A stretch of DNA of 64,000 nucleotides, from positions 2,946,501 to 3,010,500 of the forward strand of contig NC_015976.1 of the NCBI RefSeq assembly GCF_000283515.1, given 5' to 3'. Positions 51,801-59,904 of this stretch are shown here, one piece after another. The DNA is from Sphingobium sp. SYK-6 (GTDB lineage Bacteria; Pseudomonadota; Alphaproteobacteria; Sphingomonadales; Sphingomonadaceae). How positions within the stretch are numbered: the stretch's first letter is position 1; each line of letters opens with the position of its first letter. The translations under genes were made by a program, and so were the position numbers. The notes below the pieces were generated by a model, which ran no database searches, had not been told where the DNA came from, and saw only the letters and a list, made by a program, of their open reading frames with translations.

Positions 51801-53012
51801 TCAACGCGGCACCTCGAAACCCTCCAGATAGTCCTCGATCCGATCCGGATCGAACATGCGTCCGTCGAAAAAACGGTCCGGTCCCAAGGTGATAGCGCCT
51901 TTTGGCGCCCCGATGGCAAGCGGTTGGGCCAGTGCGCCTTCGACCTTCATGCTCGCACCGGGCATCGGCGCCTCGCTGCTGGCCAGGGCACGGCGATAAA
52001 TGTCGGGGCGGAACACCGCTGCCGCGCGCGCCTGCGCGTCGGCACTTGATTCGACCATGCGCCACCGCACGAACTGGGAATAGATCCACAGCGCCTGGCT
52101 CCGCCAGGGGAAGGGCGTCGCTTCACGCGCGAAGAGCAGGAAATCCGGCAGATCGACCGGCGGCTCCCCGCGACGCGCCACAATGCGTCCGGAAAGCGCC
52201 CGTTCGATGAGGTCATACGGCTGATCGACATAGGCCGGGTGCGACAGCAGGCGCGCCAGCTCCTCCCGGTTGGCGGGATCGTCGCACCAGCCTGCCGCTG
52301 CCACCAGTGCGCGGAGCAGCCTGTCGACCGTGTCGGCATTGTCTTCCATCCAGTCGGTGCGCAGGGCCAGCACCTTCTCGACGCCGCGTTGCCAGAGGCG
52401 CTCGCTGGCGGCGACCGCTTCGGCAAGTCCGGCTTCGATGGCACTGCTGCCCCATGGCTCGCCTGCCGTGAAACCGTCGATTTCCCGCGCACGCATCGCT
52501 TCGACCATCAGCGAGGGCGGCAAGACCCTCAGCACCACGTCCCGATCAGGGTCGACGCCGGCGCTGGCGAGAAAATAGCGCAGGATCAGGGCATGGCTGG
52601 AGAAGCGATGGACAACACCGATGATCGGCTTGCGGTGGTAAAGGCCGATCGCATTCGCAAAATCATGGGCGGTCGCGAGCGGATCGCCAAACCGCACAGC
52701 GGCATCCGGTTCCAGAGCCGCCGCGAAATCCGGATTCATCACCAGCAGGTTGCCATTGACGTTGAGCTTGCAGGGGGCGGAGAGTGCGCAAGGCTGCTGG
52801 CTCAGCCCAAGCGTCACGGCGACAGCCAGCGGCGCCAGCATATGGGCTGCCTGTACCTGGCCATAGACGAGCCGGTCGCGCAGTGTCGCCCAGCTTGTGT
52901 CACGCAAGAGCTCCAGCGCGATCCCTTCGGCCTCAGCAAAGCCCTTTTCGCGCGCGACCACCAGCGGCGCGGCATCCGTGAGCCCGAGAAAGGCGATGCG
53001 AATGGGCGTCAC
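51801..53012 (-). CDS. nasS: Nitrate-sensing NasS protein (NrtA/CmpA-like)
   Basis: A 403-residue protein of the NrtA/CmpA solute-binding fold but without a signal peptide, so cytoplasmic. IRIAFLGLTDAAPLVVAREK, LVYGQVQAAHMLAPLAVAVT, SAPCKLNVNGNLLVMN and EIDGFTAGEPWGSSAI are family motifs lining the nitrate site. Starting with GTG that overlaps the nasT stop (GTGA), it is the classical NasS partner: without nitrate it sequesters NasT, with nitrate it releases it. Confidence 0.92.
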   Translation of the reverse strand: MTPIRIAFLGLTDAAPLVVAREKGFAEAEGIALELLRDTSWATLRDRLVYGQVQAAHMLAPLAVAVTLGLSQQPCALSAPCKLNVNGNLLVMNPDFAAALEPDAAVRFGDPLATAHDFANAIGLYHRKPIIGVVHRFSSHALILRYFLASAGVDPDRDVVLRVLPPSLMVEAMRAREIDGFTAGEPWGSSAIEAGLAEAVAASERLWQRGVEKVLALRTDWMEDNADTVDRLLRALVAAAGWCDDPANREELARLLSHPAYVDQPYDLIERALSGRIVARRGEPPVDLPDFLLFAREATPFPWRSQALWIYSQFVRWRMVESSADAQARAAAVFRPDIYRRALASSEAPMPGASMKVEGALAQPLAIGAPKGAITLGPDRFFDGRMFDPDRIEDYLEGFEVPR

Positions 53013-53590
53013 GACATCCCTCCCAACAGGTCGCTGGCGGTAATCAGGGCGGCCGCGACGTCGACCATCTTCTTGCCCTGATTCATGGCGGTGGTGCGCA
53101 ACAGCGCGTAAGCGTCCGGCTCGGACAGGTCGCGGGTGCGCATCAGGATTGCCTTGGCGCGATCGATCGTCTTGCGATCGGCAAGCTGGGTGAGCGCCTC
53201 GTCGCGTTCCGCCTGCATCCTCGCGAAGGCATTGAAGCGGCGGATGGCGAGATCCAGTATGGGCTTCACCCGCTCCTTGCGCAGACCGTCCACGACATAG
53301 GCCGACACGCCGGCATCGATGGCCGCGCCGATCATGCTGTCATCGGACTGATCGACGAACATCGCGATCGGCTTTGCCAGAGCCCGGCTGACGATCAGCA
53401 TCTCTTCCAGGGAATCGCGGCTGGGATTGCCGAGATCGATGAGCACCACATCCGGTGCCATACGCTCCAGCCGCGCAACGAAAGCCCCGCGTGGCGGCAC
53501 CACGTGAATGTCATCATAGCCGGCGTCACGCAGCCCTTCCTCAAGGACCGTGGCCCGCGCACCGCTGTCGTCGATGATGACGATTCGCAC
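53009..53590 (-). CDS. nasT: Nitrate response antiterminator NasT (ANTAR domain)
   Basis: A 193-residue response-regulator-like protein. The pseudo-receiver domain (residues 1-120) starts MRIVIIDDSGARATVLEEGL with VVLIDLGNPSRDSLEEML; the C-terminal ANTAR RNA-binding domain has DRKTIDRAKAILMRTRDLSE and PDAYALLRTTAMNQGKKM. It binds paired-hexaloop RNA to prevent termination; two such targets stand upstream of the transporter and nirB genes. It is the first gene of the locus, coupled to nasS. Confidence 0.94.
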   Translation of the reverse strand: MRIVIIDDSGARATVLEEGLRDAGYDDIHVVPPRGAFVARLERMAPDVVLIDLGNPSRDSLEEMLIVSRALAKPIAMFVDQSDDSMIGAAIDAGVSAYVVDGLRKERVKPILDLAIRRFNAFARMQAERDEALTQLADRKTIDRAKAILMRTRDLSEPDAYALLRTTAMNQGKKMVDVAAALITASDLLGGMS

Positions 53591-53700
53591 ATGATCTCCT
53601 TCGCATCCGCAACATGCTTGGCTCTGAAGTCAGGGAAGGTCAAACCCTCGCCAAACGAACGCCGCGTGAGAGATCACCGGGCAGCATGCCGGACGAGCGC

Positions 53701-53886
53701 TCAATCCAGCTTGAGCGCGTCCCGCACGATGTAGTGGAGATCGGTCTGATCGAGCAGGCCGCTGACATTGACGGCCTGCGGGCCATAAGCGGCGATGCGC
53801 AGCTGCGCGCCTGTGTGCCCTTGCGATCCTTCCTCCGCGGTGCCGTAGTTCACTGTCATGACACCACCCTCCCGCGTGTTCAGTGC
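53701..53886 (-). pseudogene. Alkaline phosphatase C-terminal fragment
   Basis: The minus-strand frame gives ALNTREGGVMTVNYGTAEE, then GSQGHTGAQLRIAAYGPQAV and NVSGLLDQTDLHYIVRDALK. The HTGxQ(L/V)RIAAxGPQA and DQTDL motifs are the C-terminal end of bacterial alkaline phosphatases; the His of HTG is normally a zinc ligand. About 60 of some 450-550 residues remain, and upstream sequence is replaced by a divergent PhyH remnant. A decayed 3' end. Confidence 0.7.
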
Positions 53887-53936
53887 CGCAGTCACGCCGG
53901 ACGAGCGCGTGCCGACCCGAGGCGGGAGGCGGCGTG

Positions 53937-54445
53937 ATGCAGATGATCCGCCCGGTGCCATCGGCCGATCGCGACATGGAGATCGACGCCTGGACCACGC
54001 GCCTGCTCGATCAGGGCTATTGTGTCATTCCCGATGCCATGTCGCCCGCGGCCATCGCGGCACTCGACAAGGATCTTGCCGGGGACTTCGCAGACACGCC
54101 CTTTTGTCGGGGCGGCTTCTACGGCGCGCGGACACGGCGGTTCGGGCGCCTGCTCGCCCGTTCGTCTCATGCGGCAGCGCTGGTCATGAACCCGCTGGTC
54201 CTCGGCATTGCCGGACGCGTGCTGGGGCCATGGTGCGAGAACATCCAGCTCAACCTGACGCAGGCGATCGCCCCGCATCCGGGGGCGCTTCCGCAACTCC
54301 CGCACCGGGATCAGGACATGTGGCTGGGAACGCCCGGCGAAGTCGATATCTGGTCAATGTGATGTGGCCGTTCACGCCGTATCGCCAGGAAAATGGTGCC
54401 ACGCTTGTCTGGCCCTACAGGCATGGACAGCATGATCTGGAGCTC
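53937..54445 (+). pseudogene. Phytanoyl-CoA dioxygenase (PhyH) family gene, frameshifted
   Basis: From ATG 53937 the frame encodes MQMIRPVPSADRDMEIDAWT, LLDQGYCVIPDAMSPAAIAA, VLGPWCENIQLNLTQAI and LPHRDQDMWLGTPGEV, i.e. a PhyH-type Fe(II)/2-oxoglutarate dioxygenase with its HxD iron motif. After GEV the frame reaches a stop at 54360, but shifting one base gives YLVNVMWPFTPYRQENGATL then VWPYRHG, the expected continuation, so one base was lost near 54345. The C-terminal third with the distal His is missing and replaced by a GntR fragment. Non-functional. Confidence 0.75.
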
Positions 54446-54650
54446 GCCGAAGCGCCAGCTTCGCAATGGCGTGCTCGCCCCGGGCGCGCCGGTCGAGCCG
54501 GCCGTCATCGGCAATGAACTTGGCGCAAGCATCACGGCGGTCCGCGATGCGCTCCTCCGTCTGACGGGCGAGCAGCTGGTGCAATTCGACGGAGCCCATT
54601 ACGCGCGTCGCGCCAAGGGAATTTCAAAAATCACACCTTCGCCAAAGTAG
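54446..54650 (+). pseudogene. GntR-type regulator HTH fragment
   Basis: The frame reads LRNGVLAPGAPVEPAVIGNE, LGASITAVRDALLRLTGEQL and VQFDGAHYARRAKG, which matches the winged helix of GntR/FadR regulators (LxPGxxLxxxxLAxxLGVSxTPVRDAL.RL). The first helix and the whole effector domain are missing and no start codon of its own is evident; it is joined to the PhyH remnant. Confidence 0.6.
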
Positions 54651-54680
54651 TGATCGGTACCGCCCCTCCCGGCTCCCCCG

Positions 54681-55193
54681 CTATCCCCGCACGAACGCCC
54701 AGCTCATGATCGGCCCGGTCGCCGTCGCGGACCGGCCGGGGCGGTAGGCCGGGCCGAGGCCTGCGGCGATCTCGGCGAAGACGAGCGGCCATTGATCGCC
54801 GGCGATCCTGGCGAGGGCGCCGGCGGTTCCCATGGGCTGGTGGCGGGACTGGACTACGGATCGGTCGGCGCGATGTTGCACGGCGAGTTCGGCGCGATAG
54901 CCATGTTCCCGCAGGATGTCGGCGGCCAGCAACTGGTCCGCATGACGGGAGAGGCCCCACAGCGAGGCCGGTCTTTCGGCCAGCACGCGTCGCAGCAGCC
55001 GCACCCGGTCCTGATCGAGGGCAATGGCGGGGAGGCCAAGGGCACGCGCGCGCTGGGCGAACAGGCGACCGGCCGCCAGCCCCGGATCATAAAGGGCGAT
55101 CCGCGCGGCGGACGGCCTGTCCAGCCCGCAGGCGCCCAGCAGCGGCACGGTGGCGGCCGCGGTGACGAAACCGCGTCGGCTGACGCGCGTCAT
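54681..55193 (-). CDS. Small Tat-exported lipoprotein of unknown function
   Basis: A 170-residue protein with a twin-arginine leader (SRRGFVTAAATVPLLGAC) ending in a lipobox, so probably a membrane-anchored periplasmic protein. The body (ARIALYDPGLAAGRLFAQRA, LSRHADQLLAADILREHGYR) has no family I recognise. Its ATG overlaps the stop of the cytochrome c gene and it closes the flavoprotein-cytochrome operon, so it may help assemble or dock the electron-transfer pair. That role is inference from context only. Confidence 0.65.
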   Translation of the reverse strand: MTRVSRRGFVTAAATVPLLGACGLDRPSAARIALYDPGLAAGRLFAQRARALGLPAIALDQDRVRLLRRVLAERPASLWGLSRHADQLLAADILREHGYRAELAVQHRADRSVVQSRHQPMGTAGALARIAGDQWPLVFAEIAAGLGPAYRPGRSATATGPIMSWAFVRG

Positions 55194-55609
55194 GGCGCCG
55201 CGGGTCCCTTGCCGCTGGCGAGATAGGTCGCGATCTGCTGCATCTCCGCGTCGCTCACTTCGCCCCGGGGAATGGGCGGCATGTTGCCGATGCCGGTGCG
55301 CGCGGCCTGCACGACATAGTCGACGTCAAGATCCTTGCGCGCCTCCAGCAGCGGCTCGTCGGTGCGGCGCGCGAGCAGGCCCGAGCCCATGCCGCCTGGG
55401 CCATGGCACATGCCGCAATGCTGGATGTACAGGCGCTCGCCCCCGGTCGCGTCTGGCCTGGCGGCGGCCGTCAGCGGCGGCGGCGGTGGCGGCGGGCCCG
55501 CCTTCGCGGCGTCGCTCTTCTGGTCGGGTGCCTGCTGGCCGCAGGCCGCGAGGACCAGCGGGAGAAGCGCCAGCGGGAAAGCACCCGCAGTCCGGACGCG
55601 CGCCTTCAT
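55190..55609 (-). CDS. Lipoprotein c-type cytochrome, flavoenzyme electron acceptor
   Basis: A 139-residue single-haem cytochrome c: lipobox Cys23 (LVLAAC), a proline-rich spacer (about 38-45), haem motif CGMCH at residues 65-69, and probable axial Met110 in GIGNMPPIPRG. It overlaps the flavoprotein gene by 4 bp (ATGA). In 4-cresol dehydrogenase and eugenol hydroxylase systems such a cytochrome takes electrons from the flavoprotein; the same role is likely here. Confidence 0.88.
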   Translation of the reverse strand: MKARVRTAGAFPLALLPLVLAACGQQAPDQKSDAAKAGPPPPPPPLTAAARPDATGGERLYIQHCGMCHGPGGMGSGLLARRTDEPLLEARKDLDVDYVVQAARTGIGNMPPIPRGEVSDAEMQQIATYLASGKGPAAP

Positions 55610-57192
55610 GAAGGCTCTCCCGCCTGCGTCTGCCGGGTCACGGAGCCGATCCCGCTCTTGCCGGGCGCGATCACGCCATGGGGGTCGAGCGCAGCCTTCA
55701 CCCGGTCGTTCAGCTTCCCCAGCGCGCCATCGTTGAAATCATAAGTGGAGGCGACCAGGTCCATATAATCGAGATGCGTGCGATATTCGCCGTAACCCTG
55801 CGCCTTCGCATCCGCGACCAATGCCCGGATGAAGGGATCGACGCGGGCCATCATGGCGGGATCGTCCTTGTCCAGCAGGATGGCATTGACGTTGATGAGG
55901 TGGCGCTCGCCAAAGGCGAAGCTCGCCTGATAGTCCATGCCATATTCCTTATAGCGCTCGTAGGTCCGGCGGAACTGCGCCATGGCTGCGCTGCCGGATT
56001 GCGGCAGGACCGGAGAGAAGCCGATATGCCCGCCCCGGCCGCCATGCCAGTTGGCATTCTGCATGGGAAAGGTGATCGGCGTGCCGGTCCAGCCGGTCAT
56101 TTCCAGCGGATCGCCGCGTTTCCAGTTCGTCGGCTTCATGCTCAGGGGCTTGAGCTTGTTCATCTCGCGCTCGAGAATGGCATAGGCCTCGCGATTGATG
56201 GTCTCGCGTCCGTAGAGCCGCAGGCTGACGCCCCACCAGCCCATCTGGAACTTCTTGCGGATCGCCGCGATGACCGCATCCGAAAGGGCGCCTTTCTGGT
56301 CCGTCCACTCGTTGCGCGTGGTCAGGATGGCGGCGGCGCGCAGCCAGTTGCCGATCGTCGGCGATTGCTGGAGGACGCCTTCCCTGCGCAGGGGCGCGAT
56401 GGCATCGATCAGCGGGCCGAGATCGTCCGGCTTGTCGAATTCCAGGTCCATGCCCATGAGGGACTCCGGCTCGGGCATGAGCCAGAGGCCCGCCTTGGTG
56501 ACGATGCCGAAATTGGATTGCACGAACATCTGGTCCCAGGCCGGCCCGAAGCCGAAGCGATAGAGCTGCCAGGTCGGCGAGTTGGTGAGCGCCCCCATGC
56601 CGGTGCGGACCAGCGTGCCGTCGGCCAGCACCACTTCCATGCCGCACAGCTTCGTCGTGTGCTCGCCATAGGGCGTGTATCCCACGCCGCGATCCAGGGC
56701 ATTGCCGATCACCGAGCCCCAGCTGTTGCCGGGCGTCGAGAGCCAGTGCTTGAGGCCGCGCGCCTTCAGGAAATCGTAGAGATCGTAGAAGCCCACGCCG
56801 GGCTCCAGCAGCACCGTGCCGTTCTCCTCGTCATATTCAATCTTCTTCATCCGCGAGAGGTCGAGAATGACGGAGCCCGCCAGCACGGGTGCCGAGCCGC
56901 CATAACCGAGATTCTTGCCCCGGCTGATCGGCCAGAGCGCGATCCTGTGCTCGGCCGCGATGCGCACGATCGCCTGGATCTGCTCGACCGTGTCCGGCGC
57001 GATGGCGCCGGCGGGGCGATGCAGATTGTCGTCGACCGCGAAGGCATCGGCGTAGGACTCCTGGTCCTGCGCATCGAAGAACAGATTTTGCGCACCGACC
57101 ACCGCGGCGAAGCTGCGGCGCGCGGCGGCCATCTGTTCCGGGCTGGCGGTGTGGCGTGTGGATGACGGCATGGCTTTATCCGGTCTGTGCAT
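55606..57192 (-). CDS. FAD-binding oxidase/dehydrogenase, 4-cresol DH/VAO type
   Basis: A 528-residue flavoprotein of the vanillyl-alcohol-oxidase/p-cresol methylhydroxylase superfamily. The FAD-binding PP loop ISRGKNLGYGGSAPVLAGSV, GTVLLEPGVGFYDLYDFLKA and LSTPGNSWGSVIGNALDRGV match 4-cresol dehydrogenases. The C-terminal cap carries RHLINVNAILLDKDD. The coupled cytochrome c gene argues for dehydrogenation with a cytochrome acceptor in place of oxygen. Typical substrates are para-alkylphenols or 4-hydroxybenzyl compounds. ATG 57171 is an alternative start. An operator palindrome lies 91 bp upstream. Confidence 0.87.
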   Translation of the reverse strand: MHRPDKAMPSSTRHTASPEQMAAARRSFAAVVGAQNLFFDAQDQESYADAFAVDDNLHRPAGAIAPDTVEQIQAIVRIAAEHRIALWPISRGKNLGYGGSAPVLAGSVILDLSRMKKIEYDEENGTVLLEPGVGFYDLYDFLKARGLKHWLSTPGNSWGSVIGNALDRGVGYTPYGEHTTKLCGMEVVLADGTLVRTGMGALTNSPTWQLYRFGFGPAWDQMFVQSNFGIVTKAGLWLMPEPESLMGMDLEFDKPDDLGPLIDAIAPLRREGVLQQSPTIGNWLRAAAILTTRNEWTDQKGALSDAVIAAIRKKFQMGWWGVSLRLYGRETINREAYAILEREMNKLKPLSMKPTNWKRGDPLEMTGWTGTPITFPMQNANWHGGRGGHIGFSPVLPQSGSAAMAQFRRTYERYKEYGMDYQASFAFGERHLINVNAILLDKDDPAMMARVDPFIRALVADAKAQGYGEYRTHLDYMDLVASTYDFNDGALGKLNDRVKAALDPHGVIAPGKSGIGSVTRQTQAGEPS

Positions 57193-57282
57193 CCCCTTGC
57201 TGACGCCTTGGTGACCTTGCTCGCCCCTCCCCGGTGCGGCCGGCCGTTGTCCCGCGCGTTCAGCAAGACGATCTGTGAGTTG

Positions 57283-57294
57283 TAACGATCGTTA
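57283..57294. promoter_or_regulatory. TAACGATCGTTA palindrome, copy 1
   Basis: A perfect 12-bp palindrome 91 bp upstream of the flavoprotein gene. The same 12 bases occur at 58907-58918 and a one-base variant at 60427-60438, each ahead of another gene set of the cluster; flanking G and T bases are also shared (GTAACG..CGTTAT). Probable operator of the MarR protein encoded at 59092-59631. Confidence 0.68.
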
Positions 57295-57331
57295 TTTGTT
57301 CGACGGCTTGTCCCTGACGCGCCCCGGCCTC

Positions 57332-57847
57332 CTATGCTGGTTTGTCGAGGCGGCGTTCGTTCGGGTCAAGCTTCAGCATCTCCGGGCTCTTGAGGGCCGG
57401 GTCCCAATGCTCGACGATCTTGCCGTCCTCGATCCTGAAGAGGTCGAACCAGCTCGTATGATAAGGCTGGCCTTCCGCGTCGCGCTCGGGACGCACGAAC
57501 GTGAACTGCACCATGTCCCGCTCGGCGACGATGGAGACCAGCGGCAGCTCGATCGTCGGCCGGATGTCGCGTTCGGGGCGCGATGCCCGGATGAAGGCGC
57601 TCAGGGCCTCCCGGCCGCTCACCACATTGGGATTGTGCTGGATATAGTCCGGCCCGATGAAATCGCTCACCCGATCCGCGCGCCCGGCCTGCAGGACGAT
57701 GCGGTACATGTCGTAGCACAGCCGCTTGTTCCGCGCGATCGCGGGATCGGCGCTGGCAAGCATCGCGTCGTGATCGGCCGCAACCACTGGCGTCGTCTGG
57801 CCCGGAATCGGCTCGGCGGCCGCGACCAGCACCGTCCTGTCGCTCAA
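57332..57847 (-). CDS. SnoaL-like (NTF2-fold) protein, cytoplasmic form
   Basis: A 171-residue NTF2-fold protein. NKRLCYDMYRIVLQAGRADR, DYIQHNPNVVSGREALSAFI and WFDLFRIEDGKIVEHWDPAL are hallmarks of SnoaL-like polyketide-cyclase/dehydratase proteins. The start is a TTG overlapping the upstream stop (TTGA), preceded by GAGGAG; GTG 57832 is possible. It is a close relative of the exported protein at 63174-63752 but has no signal peptide. Enzymatic role (isomerase, dehydratase or cyclase) unknown. Confidence 0.8.
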   Translation of the reverse strand: MSDRTVLVAAAEPIPGQTTPVVAADHDAMLASADPAIARNKRLCYDMYRIVLQAGRADRVSDFIGPDYIQHNPNVVSGREALSAFIRASRPERDIRPTIELPLVSIVAERDMVQFTFVRPERDAEGQPYHTSWFDLFRIEDGKIVEHWDPALKSPEMLKLDPNERRLDKPA

Positions 57848-58260
57848 GAGGGCTGCTCCTCGTTCCAGGGGCGCGGCCATTTGCGCGTGTCGTCCCAATG
57901 CTCGACGATCAGGCCATCCTCGAGCCGGAACATGTCGAAGGCATGGCCCATATAGGTCTCGCCCGGCCGGGTCGGGTCGGGCTGGGCCTGTTCCCAGATC
58001 GCCACGACATAGTCGCCCTGGGCCACCGTGCGCAGCAGTTCCTTGCGGGCGGGCGGGGTGAAGCCTTCCGGCAGATTGCGGATGATCTTGACCAGATGCA
58101 GGATATGCTCCCGGCCGGAGGGCATGTTCACATTGTGCTGGATATAGTCGGGGTGGATATATTTGAGGACCGCTTCGGGGTCGCCTTCGTAGATCACGCC
58201 CTTCCACATCTCCATCACGATGGCGGCATTGCGCTCTTCGAGGGTGGGTTGGTCTGTCAT
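57844..58260 (-). CDS. SnoaL-like (NTF2-fold) protein
   Basis: A 138-residue NTF2-fold protein with DPEAVLKYIHPDYIQHNVNM, VAQGDYVVAIWEQ and FDMFRLEDGLIVEHWDDTRK. It follows the DUF3237 gene by 7 bp and is coupled to the next SnoaL gene. Such proteins often act on ring or enone intermediates; no catalytic assignment is possible from sequence alone. Confidence 0.85.
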   Translation of the reverse strand: MTDQPTLEERNAAIVMEMWKGVIYEGDPEAVLKYIHPDYIQHNVNMPSGREHILHLVKIIRNLPEGFTPPARKELLRTVAQGDYVVAIWEQAQPDPTRPGETYMGHAFDMFRLEDGLIVEHWDDTRKWPRPWNEEQPS

Positions 58261-58267
58261 GCCTGCC

Positions 58268-58783
58268 TCATGTCAGCGCGTAGTAACGCAGCACATTGCC
58301 TTCGACATGGCGCTCGCCCACGCCGATGAAGACATGTTTGGTGAGCCAGTCATGCTTGCCGACCGGCGTCTCGAAGCTCGGCTGGCCGCGAAGATAATAT
58401 TCCTGCTGCTCGACCGGCGCCCCGCCGCGAAACGCCCAGTCGCGGATCCGTTCCATCGTCTCGGGCTTGCGACCCCACAGGAAACCCTTGTTGTTGAGGA
58501 GGATGAGCGTGCCGTCCTCCTCCTCCAGCATGTACCGCGCGTCGAACACGGCGACGTCGTCCGGGCGGAAGAAGGCATAGTCGCCGCCCGAGCCCGGCAC
58601 CGCCTTGCCACGCAGGCGCGGCCCCTCGAATGTGCCGCTTTCCACATAGACCGCACCGCGATTGCCGCCCCAGGGGGTGTTGTTGATCATCTGGACGCGC
58701 GGAAAGGTGAGCCGCACTTCCATCACGAATTCCAGCCGGGGGTTGTCCAGGGTGGAGAAGGGTCCCGGGAAGGCGTCAGCCAT
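58268..58783 (-). CDS. DUF3237 family protein
   Basis: A 171-residue protein with the DUF3237 pattern: GNRGAVYVESGTFEGPRLRG, KAVPGSGGDYAFFRPDDVAV, DARYMLEEEDGTLILLNNKG and a C-terminal VFIGVGERHVEGNVLRYYA. Members are small beta-barrel proteins of undefined function, often beside ring-cleavage or steroid-type genes. First gene of an operon with two SnoaL proteins; an operator palindrome lies 124 bp upstream. Confidence 0.87.
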   Translation of the reverse strand: MADAFPGPFSTLDNPRLEFVMEVRLTFPRVQMINNTPWGGNRGAVYVESGTFEGPRLRGKAVPGSGGDYAFFRPDDVAVFDARYMLEEEDGTLILLNNKGFLWGRKPETMERIRDWAFRGGAPVEQQEYYLRGQPSFETPVGKHDWLTKHVFIGVGERHVEGNVLRYYALT

Positions 58784-58906
58784 GTGACAGCCTCCGGGCC
58801 GGCGCGGCGGCCGTCGCGGACATCGCGTTCATGCTCGTCGGGCGGCAGGATGGTGGAACTGGGCGCAAGACTAGCCTCTCCTTTTTATCTTCGTTGGGAG
58901 GCATGG

Positions 58907-58918
58907 TAACGATCGTTA
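58907..58918. promoter_or_regulatory. TAACGATCGTTA palindrome, copy 2
   Basis: Identical to copy 1. It lies between the DUF3237 operon (minus) and the MarR gene (plus, start 59092), where one bound repressor could control both directions. The sequence on to 59091 shows no other gene. Confidence 0.68.
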
Positions 58919-59091
58919 TTATACCCTGCAAGAGGCGATGCACATGCGCGCGCCGCACCAGTTGGCCTCATGCGTCGGCCGAAGGCGCCGGGCGGAGCCG
59001 GATGCGGACGGGCTTTCCGCGCAATGTCGCCGCGACACGCGGATCATCAACGGCCTTGACGAAGTCGAACGCGCCGCCGCAGATAGCCCGC

Positions 59092-59631
59092 ATGTCAAAC
59101 CCATCCGACCCGTCCGAGACGCCGCAGACGTTACAGTCCAACCTGAGCGAAGAAGCCGAGATGCTTCACAATATCCTCAAGCTGGCAAACCGGCTCATGG
59201 CCCCTTTTTCGACGTTTCTTGCCCATGAACATCGCATCAGCCTCAACGAATTCCGGGTGATGATGCAGATCGGTTTCTACAACTCGACCGCGAGTCACGA
59301 GCTGGTCGAGCTGACCGGCGTCAATGCGATGAGCATCTCGCGCGCGGTCGCGACGCTTGAGCGGCATGGCCGCGTGGTCACGGTGCCCGATCCGACCAAT
59401 CGCCGGCGCAAGCGACTGACCCTGACGGCGGAGGGCGAGCGACTGTTCCGCGCGATGCGTCCGGCCACGGATCTTGTCGCTCAGTATCTCCTGTCGCGAC
59501 TCAAGCCCCATGAGAAGGCGGCGCTCGACCATATCCTGCGCACGCTCATCGACACGCTGGAAGCGAAGGACGAAGAAGGCCGCTCGCTGTTCCTGGAGCA
59601 CACCCGCCCGGATCGCGCGGTCGAGCCGTAA
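59092..59631 (+). CDS. MarR family regulator of the catabolic regulon
   Basis: A 179-residue MarR protein. The winged helix has ISLNEFRVMMQIGFYNSTAS, the recognition region HELVELTGVNAMSISRAVAT and the wing PDPTNRRRKRLTLTAEG. ATG 59092 is chosen because the sequence before it shows no family similarity; the ribosome site is weak. Lying in the middle of the flavoprotein/SnoaL/TBDT region and flanked by three copies of one palindrome, it is the probable repressor of the whole set, released by a pathway metabolite. Confidence 0.87.
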   Translation: MSNPSDPSETPQTLQSNLSEEAEMLHNILKLANRLMAPFSTFLAHEHRISLNEFRVMMQIGFYNSTASHELVELTGVNAMSISRAVATLERHGRVVTVPDPTNRRRKRLTLTAEGERLFRAMRPATDLVAQYLLSRLKPHEKAALDHILRTLIDTLEAKDEEGRSLFLEHTRPDRAVEP

Positions 59632-59737
59632 CCATCGAACTAGCAGCGCCCCGGGGGGCCGCGCAGGCGGCGGCCGAGTCCTGAGCACGAGGACGGATCG
59701 ACATTCAACCTCTGGAGCGCGCTGCCTCCCCAGAGAA

Positions 59738-59826
59738 CGTCATGCTGAACTTGTTTCAGCATCCATCGTGCCTTCACGCTCCGGTCCCCAACGCGAAATG
59801 GATGCTGAAACAAATTCAGCATGACG
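59738..59826. repeat. Long intergenic inverted repeat (29-bp arms)
   Basis: The left arm 59738-59766 starts CGTCATGCTGAACTTG; the right arm 59798-59826 ends CAGCATGACG. Across 29 bases the arms are complementary apart from one G/A mismatch, with a 31-base loop. I recall similar CATGCTGAAC...TTTCAGCATCC elements between genes of many sphingomonads, so this is probably a dispersed REP-like or MITE-like repeat. It sits between the MarR and SnoaL genes, which converge, and could also end transcription. The remaining gap, 59632-59904, holds no gene. Confidence 0.8.
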
Positions 59827-59904
59827 AAAATATTGGCAGGAAAGGTGCCTGTTCAACCGAAGAAATGAATGCCGGCCCGACCTGGGGCTGGATGTCGATA
59901 CCCC

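Noticed and set aside
53883..54362. PhyH frame as an intact short gene
   Set aside because: The conserved continuation is found one base out of frame and the C-terminal iron ligand is missing.
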